Below are positions 58,416 through 64,000 of a stretch of 64,000 bases of DNA, in pieces. The notes under the pieces are model-generated. The model worked only from the letters and a program-made list of their open reading frames with translations. It had not been told where the DNA came from and did no database searches. Within the stretch, counting starts at the first letter, position 1. Every line of letters starts with the position of its first letter. Location: contig NZ_AUDL01000008.1 in the NCBI RefSeq assembly GCF_000425445.1, forward strand, positions 62,001 to 126,000. Reading direction: 5' to 3'. The stretch comes from Flavobacterium denitrificans DSM 15936 (GTDB taxonomy: Bacteria; Bacteroidota; Bacteroidia; Flavobacteriales; Flavobacteriaceae). The position numbers and the translations under genes are program-made.

Positions 58416-59270
58416 CTATTTTGTGTAAGCTACTGCTAGTTGTTTACTACTTCCTAAACCTTGCATTCCTAATTCAACAACATCTCCAGCTTTAAGATAA
58501 ATAGGATCTGGTTTAATTCCTAAACCAACGCCTGGAGGCGTTCCCGTACTAATGATATCACCTGGAAGCAATGTCATAAACTGGCTTAAATAATGCACTA
58601 AAAATGGAATTTTAAATACCAAATTAGAAGTATTGCTGTTTTGGAATGTTTTTCCGTTTACTGTCAACCACATTGGAATGTTGTTAACATCTTCTATTTC
58701 ATCTTGAGTTGCTAAGAATGGCCCAAGCGGTGCAAAAGTATCACATCCTTTTCCTTTAGCCCATTGTCCGCCACGCTCTATTTGAAAAGCTCTTTCGCTG
58801 TAATCATTTATTAGAGCATAACCTGCGACGTAATCTAAAGCATCAGCTTCTTCTACATAACTTGCTTTTTTGCCTACTACAAAAGCCAACTCAATTTCCC
58901 AATCTGTTTTTTCACTGTTTTTTGGAATGATTAAATTGTCGTTTGGCCCACATAAAGAAGTGCTAGATTTAAAGAAAATAATGGGCTCAGTTGGAATTGG
59001 AGCATTTGTTTCAAGACAATGATCCACATAATTTAATCCAATACAGATTATTTTTGAAGGTCGTGCCACCGGAGAACCCAAACGAACAGAAGCATCAACT
59101 TCTGGTAATACAGGATTACTTTCCAAAGCTTTTTTTAATTTTTCTAATCCACCTTCCTCAAAAAAAGCTTCATTATAATCTGTTACTATCGATGATACAT
59201 CAAATCTTTTTTCATCTACCAAAATACCTGGTTTCTCTTTTCCGGCTTCACCAAATCGTATTAGTTTCAT
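58416..59270 (-). CDS. Fumarylacetoacetate hydrolase family enzyme, probable 2,4-diketo-3-deoxy-L-fuconate hydrolase
   Basis: A 284-residue FAH-fold hydrolase. The metal site is visible in DWEIELAFVVGKKA (Glu residues), with the substrate-loop NDYSERAFQ and GGQWAKGKGCDTFAPLGP, and KIICIGLNYVDHC at the domain start. Members hydrolyse acylpyruvates or open small diketo acids. The length and the KGKGCDTFAPLGP segment fit the L-fucose branch, in which 2,4-diketo-3-deoxy-L-fuconate is cut to pyruvate and L-lactate. The immediate neighbours, lutC, lutB and a GH95 fucosidase gene, make this substrate the best inference. It starts 30 bases after lutC. Confidence 0.82.
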   Translation of the reverse strand: MKLIRFGEAGKEKPGILVDEKRFDVSSIVTDYNEAFFEEGGLEKLKKALESNPVLPEVDASVRLGSPVARPSKIICIGLNYVDHCLETNAPIPTEPIIFFKSSTSLCGPNDNLIIPKNSEKTDWEIELAFVVGKKASYVEEADALDYVAGYALINDYSERAFQIERGGQWAKGKGCDTFAPLGPFLATQDEIEDVNNIPMWLTVNGKTFQNSNTSNLVFKIPFLVHYLSQFMTLLPGDIISTGTPPGVGLGIKPDPIYLKAGDVVELGMQGLGSSKQLAVAYTK

Positions 59271-59300
59271 TTTACTACTTTTTAATATATTATACTTTTC

Positions 59301-59888
59301 TTATTCAATTACATAAATTTTGGCACTTCTAGCACCATGAGCTCCAATAACTAGAGACTGCTCAATATCAGCTGTTTTTGAAGGGCCTGCTATGAACACT
59401 CCAAAGCCTTCTCTTGAGACATCAATTTTATCATATGCCTGATGCAATGTATCCACAATATCTTTTTTCGCAATAACCACAATCAGATGTTGGCAAATAA
59501 AAGGAACCAATCGATTTATCATTTGGCTTTCAAAAACCCAGACTGCTCCGTTTTCTGCAACTCCAACTGTACCTTTGATATACGCTTTTTCGATTTTTTC
59601 AAGTTCAAAAGCAGTAAATTCAGCAATCTGATTGTCAATGTCGCCAAGTTCTGCAATTGCATTCACTACAAAATCCCCGCTTTGTTTATCTGCGATTAAT
59701 TGTTTTTTAAGTATTGCTACATCTGAAATCAATTCAGTTTGACCGCCAATACTTTCTAACACCGCTTTAAACTGAGCGTATTTATCTTCATAGCGAATAA
59801 TCACATTTTGATCAATAACAGGAACATCAATCAATTCAGGCTGATTTCTCGCTATGGCATTCAATATATTTTCTCTCGCGCTCATCAA
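59301..59888 (-). CDS. lutC: Lactate utilization protein C (LUD domain)
   Basis: A 195-residue LUD-domain protein, one of three subunits of the LutABC L-lactate oxidation complex. It opens SARENILNAIARNQPELIDVP; the core has VGVAENGAVWVFESQ (about 113-127) and ends GVFIAGPSKTADIEQSLVIGAHGARSAKIYVIE, the typical LUD C-terminus. The start codon overlaps the lutB stop by 4 bases (ATGA), so they are translationally coupled. LutABC turns L-lactate into pyruvate. Its role in supplying electrons to the chain through LutB's clusters is inferred from the family. Confidence 0.92.
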   Translation of the reverse strand: MMSARENILNAIARNQPELIDVPVIDQNVIIRYEDKYAQFKAVLESIGGQTELISDVAILKKQLIADKQSGDFVVNAIAELGDIDNQIAEFTAFELEKIEKAYIKGTVGVAENGAVWVFESQMINRLVPFICQHLIVVIAKKDIVDTLHQAYDKIDVSREGFGVFIAGPSKTADIEQSLVIGAHGARSAKIYVIE

Positions 59889-61258
59889 CTTTTATTTTTT
59901 CCGTTTTTCAAATACCAATCGCGAAATGATTCTTTTGGAGCTTCTGGCATTTCTCTTTGTTTGAACCAAGGATTTGCTTTATTATTTATCATTAATGGAA
60001 ATGCACGCATACCCCATCTTCCTATTTTCCCAATTAAACGATACATTTTAGGATTCGAAAATAAAAAACTCGCCCCCTTCATTCCAACTTTTTTACCCGT
60101 CGCTACATAACCTTCTGAAACAATTACTTGTCTCCATTTCCATAATTGCTCGTGAATATTAATCTTCACCGGACAAACATTACTGCAACTGCCGCACAAA
60201 GTAGATGCAAAAGGCAAATCGGCATTGGCTTTCATATCCAAATTTGGATTTAGAATCGATCCAATTGGCCCCGCGACTGCCGTGTGATAACTGTGCCCAC
60301 CGCTTCTGCGATACACCGGACAGGTATTAAAACAAGCCGCACAGCGAATGCATTTCAGCGAGTTTCTAAAATCTTCTCTTCCTAATTGCTTGCTACGCCC
60401 GTTATCTACAATCACAATATGCATTTCCTGATTCGGTCTCGGTTTATGAAAATGGCTCGAATATGTTGTGATAGGCTGCCCTGTAGCGCTTCTTGCCAGC
60501 AATCTCAAAAATACCGATAAATCTTCTGCTTTCGGAATCAATTTTTCAAATCCCATACAGGCAATATGAACTTTGGCAGTATGTGCGCCCATATCAGCAT
60601 TTCCTTCATTGGTGCAAACTACAAAACCACCGGTTTCTGCAATTGCAAAATTAACGCCCGTAATCGCTAAATCTGATTCAACAAATTTATTTCGTAAGTG
60701 TTGTCTTGCTGCCTCGGTTAAATATTGTGGATCGTTATTTCCTTTTTCTGTCTGCAAATGCTCATGGAAAGTCGCACTTACATCTTCTTTTTTCAAATGA
60801 ATCGCTGGCAAAACAATATGACTTGGAGGCTCTTTTCTAAATTGAACGATTCGCTCTCCTAAATCTGTATCGACAACTTCTATTCCGTGATGATGCAAAT
60901 ATTCATTAAGATGGCACTCTTCCGTCAACATGCTTTTGCTCTTGACGATTTTCTGGATTTTGTGCTTTTTTATGATTTCGTGCACAATTTCATTGTGTTC
61001 TTTAGCATCAGAAGCCCAGTGGACCTTTATACCATTTGCAAGCGCATTTTTTTCAAATTCTATTAAATAATTGGAAAGATTAGAAAGTGTACGATTCTTG
61101 ATTTGCGAACCCCATTCTCTTAATTGTTCCCATTCCGGCAAACCATGAGCGGCCTTATCACGTTTTGCACGAACAAACCACAAAGTTTCGTCGTGCCAAT
61201 CGGTTCTTGGCTCATCTGCTATAAATTTTTCCGCTAATGCATCATGCGTTATTTTCAT
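59885..61258 (-). CDS. lutB: Lactate utilization iron-sulfur protein B
   Basis: A 457-residue protein with an N-terminal LUD domain (about 65-290) and a ferredoxin-like domain with Cys303, 306, 309 and 313 (CIRCAACFNTCP) and Cys355, 358 and 362 (CGSCSNVCPV), for two 4Fe-4S clusters. This is the LutB/LldF subunit of the L-lactate oxidation complex. The C-terminal region carries RMxxPxxW-like segments. Unusually, it is separated from lutA by a GH95 glycosidase gene; the stop of that gene lies 3 bases before this start. Normal lutABC order is continuous. The three subunits still read as one operon. Confidence 0.93.
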   Translation of the reverse strand: MKITHDALAEKFIADEPRTDWHDETLWFVRAKRDKAAHGLPEWEQLREWGSQIKNRTLSNLSNYLIEFEKNALANGIKVHWASDAKEHNEIVHEIIKKHKIQKIVKSKSMLTEECHLNEYLHHHGIEVVDTDLGERIVQFRKEPPSHIVLPAIHLKKEDVSATFHEHLQTEKGNNDPQYLTEAARQHLRNKFVESDLAITGVNFAIAETGGFVVCTNEGNADMGAHTAKVHIACMGFEKLIPKAEDLSVFLRLLARSATGQPITTYSSHFHKPRPNQEMHIVIVDNGRSKQLGREDFRNSLKCIRCAACFNTCPVYRRSGGHSYHTAVAGPIGSILNPNLDMKANADLPFASTLCGSCSNVCPVKINIHEQLWKWRQVIVSEGYVATGKKVGMKGASFLFSNPKMYRLIGKIGRWGMRAFPLMINNKANPWFKQREMPEAPKESFRDWYLKNGKNKS

Positions 61259-61260
61259 AA

Positions 61261-63516
61261 TTATTTTTTAAGAATCTCTTTCAATTCAGCATTAAACGTA
61301 TAAATTTTACCAGCCTGTGTACTAATTTCAATATTATTTTTGCCGTTTTGCAATTTACATACCCCACCTGTTTTTGAAAATACTTTTGCATTCACCAACT
61401 TTCCTTCTTTCCATTTCATATCAATTTCAAATCCACCTCTGGCACATAAACCTTTTACATCGCCATCTTTCCAATTCTTAGGAAGTGCCGGAAGCAATTG
61501 AATTTTTTCAGTTTGACTTTGGATAAGCATTTCCGCCATTGCAGCGGTAATTCCAAAATTACCATCGAGTTGAAACGGTGGATGATTGCAAAATAAATTA
61601 GGCAATGTATTGTAAGTCAGCAATCCGCGGATCATGATTTCTGCGCGATCTCCTTCGCCCAAACGTGCCCAAATTGCGCAACGCCAAGGCCAAGTCCAGG
61701 AACGGCGGCTATCACCAACAGTAGATTCAACTGTAAAAGGTGTGTTCTCATTTTTTCCGAAATTTCCGCTTCGGCTGCGTAAAGAAAGAATCGCTCCTTT
61801 AGCCAGTTCCGGCGTTACAGAACTACTAATTTGACGCCCCGGATATACCCCAAAAAGATGTGATGTATGACGGTGTTCATCATTTGGATCATCGCGATCT
61901 ACTTGCCATTCTTGCAATTGTCCCCATTTTCCAATTTTATTTGGAGCCAAGCGAGATTGCATATCTAATACTTTTTTTTGATAATCAGCATCGATATTAA
62001 GTGCTTTCGCTGCATCCAAATAATTTTGAAATAAATCCCAAACCAACTGTTGATCCATCATTACGCCATCTTCTCGTGGCCCATGTTCCGGCGACCAGCC
62101 ATTTGGAACCATTAATTGACCATTTGGCATTGTTTTCAAATTATCTTCCCAATATTCGCAAACTTCTTTAATAATGGGATATGCAGTTTGGCGTAAATAA
62201 TAATTGTCCTTAGTAAATGCCCAATGTTCATAGACATGTTGTGCATACCAAGCGCTGGCAGGAATGTTCCATTCCCAGCCATTTCCACCAAATATATTTT
62301 GACTTGTTCGGGCTGTCCAGCCACGTGTTTTTTCTCCAAAAGCTCTGCGAGTCGCAATACGACACGGTTCCTGAGCAGCAACGATAAAATCAATCAATGG
62401 CAAATGACACTCTGATAAATTAGTCGATTCGACTCCCCAATAATTCATTTGTATATTGATATTATTGTGGTAATCACTTGCCCATGCAGGTGTATTGCTA
62501 TCGTTCCATAAACCTTGCAAATTGGCTGGCAAGCCTCCACGACGAGAACTGCTTGCTAATAAATAGCGCCCATACTGAAACATCGTTTCTTCTAAATCGG
62601 GATCAACGCCGCCGGCTGCGTATTTTTTTAAACGTTCATCTGTAGGTAAAACAGAAGTTGCTGCATCGGCATTTCCAATATTGAGATATACTCGCGAAAG
62701 CAGCGAATTCAAATCTTTTATATGAGTTGCTTTCAGTTTTTCATAACCTTTGGCTTTAGCTGCAGCTATTTCTTTTTCAATACGCGGCATTGGGTCTTCT
62801 CCTCGCCAATCTGATTTAAAATCGGCTTTATAATTTGTTCTGGCATCTAAAATCAATGTCAATGCATTACAATTTTCAAAGATCAATTTGTCGCCTTCAA
62901 AACGTATTTTCCCTCCATTGTTTTGTACTAAAAGTTTGGCTGCATATTTCAGTTTATTTGGCATTTCGCCAATAAAACTTAAACTGTTTATAGCTGCTTT
63001 ACTTATTGCACCTTGAGCAGAATGCAGCGAAATCGTTCCTGAGAAACCCTTTTTTACATTGGTTTTATATTCAAAAACCATTACCTGATCCGGATAACTG
63101 GCAAAACCTTCACGGCTAATTTTTATATTATTCTGAGTAAAATTAGTTTGATGAATTCCAGTTGAAATATTAAGGGAACGAGAATAATTAGAATAAGCAC
63201 TTTTGTCTGTAAAATCAATTGTGATGTCTCCAAAGTTACGATACGAACCAAAGCCGTGATCGCCTGTTTCGTATTCACCATCCCAGTTATTGTCGCCCGA
63301 CCAAAGGCTTTGTTCGTTAAACTGAATAATTTCACGTTCTACTCCTCCAAAAAACATAGCGCCCAATCGTCCATTTCCAATTGGCAAAGCTTCTGCAGAC
63401 CATTTTTTGGCAGGTTCCTTGTACCATAGTTTTATATCTGGATTCTTCTGTGCAAAAGAACCAGAGGTATTAAATAAAACAATTACTAAAAGTGCTGCTA
63501 ATTTAATTTTATTCAT
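61261..63516 (-). CDS. GH95-family alpha-L-fucosidase
   Basis: A 751-residue exported glycosidase. The signal peptide ends near GSFAQ (residue 22). The N-terminal beta-sandwich carries the family opening LWYKEPAKKWSAEALPIGNG and GAMFFGGVEREIIQFNEQSLWSG (about 30-75). The catalytic (alpha/alpha)6 barrel holds LQGLWNDSNTPAWASDYHNN, INIQMNYWG, HRHTSHLFGVYPG and LDGNFGITAAMAEML, where the acid/base residues known for GH95 lie. The family removes alpha-1,2-L-fucose (or L-galactose) from glycans. Its gene lies between lutA and lutB, 3 bases before lutB, so fucose release and lactate oxidation are co-transcribed. Confidence 0.93.
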   Translation of the reverse strand: MNKIKLAALLVIVLFNTSGSFAQKNPDIKLWYKEPAKKWSAEALPIGNGRLGAMFFGGVEREIIQFNEQSLWSGDNNWDGEYETGDHGFGSYRNFGDITIDFTDKSAYSNYSRSLNISTGIHQTNFTQNNIKISREGFASYPDQVMVFEYKTNVKKGFSGTISLHSAQGAISKAAINSLSFIGEMPNKLKYAAKLLVQNNGGKIRFEGDKLIFENCNALTLILDARTNYKADFKSDWRGEDPMPRIEKEIAAAKAKGYEKLKATHIKDLNSLLSRVYLNIGNADAATSVLPTDERLKKYAAGGVDPDLEETMFQYGRYLLASSSRRGGLPANLQGLWNDSNTPAWASDYHNNINIQMNYWGVESTNLSECHLPLIDFIVAAQEPCRIATRRAFGEKTRGWTARTSQNIFGGNGWEWNIPASAWYAQHVYEHWAFTKDNYYLRQTAYPIIKEVCEYWEDNLKTMPNGQLMVPNGWSPEHGPREDGVMMDQQLVWDLFQNYLDAAKALNIDADYQKKVLDMQSRLAPNKIGKWGQLQEWQVDRDDPNDEHRHTSHLFGVYPGRQISSSVTPELAKGAILSLRSRSGNFGKNENTPFTVESTVGDSRRSWTWPWRCAIWARLGEGDRAEIMIRGLLTYNTLPNLFCNHPPFQLDGNFGITAAMAEMLIQSQTEKIQLLPALPKNWKDGDVKGLCARGGFEIDMKWKEGKLVNAKVFSKTGGVCKLQNGKNNIEISTQAGKIYTFNAELKEILKK

Positions 63517-63529
63517 TACTTCGCAAATA

Positions 63530-64000
63530 TTATAAACTACTATTCAATATTTCAGCAATATGAATGGTTTGCACTTTACTTCCTTTTCGTTTCAACAAAC
63601 CTTCCAAATGCATCAGGCAGCTTGTATCTCCACCAGTAATAAAATCAACATCATTAACTTCATGTTCTTGAATTCGGTCTTTTCCCATTTTAACGCTTAC
63701 GGCTTCTTCAAAAACACAAAAAGTTCCTCCAAAACCACAACATTCATCATTCCGTTTTGGTTTTCTGAGTTCAATTCCTTCCACCATACTCAGCAATTGC
63801 TCTGGCTTGGAAAACTCAGGAAGCATTCTTTCAGTCATTGAAGAAAGATGCAATCCTCTTTGTCCATGGCAGCTATTATGCAATCCAACTTTATAAGGGA
63901 ATTTTGCTTTCAGACTTTTTACTTTTAGAACATCGGTAAGAAACTCTGTTAGTTCATAAACATTATTACGAATTTGCTCTGCTTCTATTGGATTTGTATC
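63530..64000 (-). CDS. lutA: Lactate utilization protein A, C-terminal part
   Basis: The C-terminal 156 residues of a LutA/YkgE subunit; the start lies outside the window. Two cysteine-rich CCG-domain motifs are visible: NSCHGQRGL near the middle and DECCGFGGTFCVFE (followed by SVKMGKDRI), plus GGDTSCLMH near the end. CCG domains bind a noncubane or 4Fe-4S cluster and belong to the LutABC L-lactate oxidation complex. The GH95 gene starts 13 bases after this stop, so the fucosidase is embedded in the lut operon. The upstream operon head and promoter cannot be seen. Confidence 0.9.
   Translation of the reverse strand, partial: DTNPIEAEQIRNNVYELTEFLTDVLKVKSLKAKFPYKVGLHNSCHGQRGLHLSSMTERMLPEFSKPEQLLSMVEGIELRKPKRNDECCGFGGTFCVFEEAVSVKMGKDRIQEHEVNDVDFITGGDTSCLMHLEGLLKRKGSKVQTIHIAEILNSSL

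Overview
The window is chromosomal DNA from a Bacteroidota member, almost certainly Flavobacterium or a close relative. The evidence is low GC, TonB-dependent receptors with carboxypeptidase-like N-terminal domains, lipoproteins with acidic residues after the lipid cysteine, DUF4252/DUF4290/DUF5686 families, and the phylum's own promoter (TTG, about 19 bases, TAnnTTTG), readable before rpmH, rpmE2, hup, a tRNA, an ABC-F gene and the zapA operon. No transposase, prophage, CRISPR array or defence island is visible. Most genes are housekeeping or envelope functions.

Region by region. 1-4.0 kb: cobalamin salvage (cobS end, cobC), then a cobalamin riboswitch driving a BtuB-type receptor and a surface beta-propeller lipoprotein resembling BtuG. 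4-8 kb: an S41 protease lipoprotein; an ECF sigma factor, probable anti-sigma factor and two DUF4252 proteins. 8-12 kb: carB without its allosteric domain, rpmH, a TPR membrane protein. 12-20.6 kb: a hydrolase, a small GNAT-like protein, an anion porin/transporter pair, an ABC-F ATPase, a PepSY-like protein, a GlmU-like protein and ribosomal protein L31. 20.6-32.6 kb: a membrane protein, glycosyltransferase, phosphosugar mutase, ABC exporter, DUF2971 protein, and a reverse operon of M23 peptidase, TonB receptor, membrane protein and lipoprotein. 32.7-37.7 kb: a coiled-coil protein, zapA, a 6S-type RNA, rny, a PAS histidine kinase, xerD. 37.8-45.8 kb: five small outer-membrane barrel genes, aroQ, a DUF5686 protein and a cation efflux protein. 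45.9-56.4 kb: murA with an aspartate in place of the catalytic cysteine, DUF4290, DUF493, an esterase, AAA-recQ-fmt, hup, YqgE, an aminotransferase, a START-like protein and a CAU tRNA. 56.6-64 kb: a GH20 hexosaminidase and an operon joining lutA, a GH95 fucosidase, lutB, lutC and a fumarylacetoacetate-hydrolase-family enzyme.

Genes that work together: the last operon reads as one route from alpha-L-fucosides to central metabolism. The fucosidase frees L-fucose, the FAH-family enzyme would cleave 2,4-diketo-3-deoxy-L-fuconate into pyruvate and L-lactate, and LutABC oxidises the lactate. The cobalamin block pairs uptake with salvage.

The most unusual structure is between genes. At least eight intergenic spaces hold hairpin-forming elements of about 60-190 bp whose two arms are inverted copies of each other. 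In five of them the arms are built from short direct repeats of period 8 or 9 (CTAAG-, CGCGAAG-, CACGAATTA- and CGCAGATTT-type). Two others (18548-18650 and 50008-50115) are homologous copies in opposite orientation, like a small non-autonomous element. Some of these elements enclose a terminator and almost exactly fill the gap between convergent genes.
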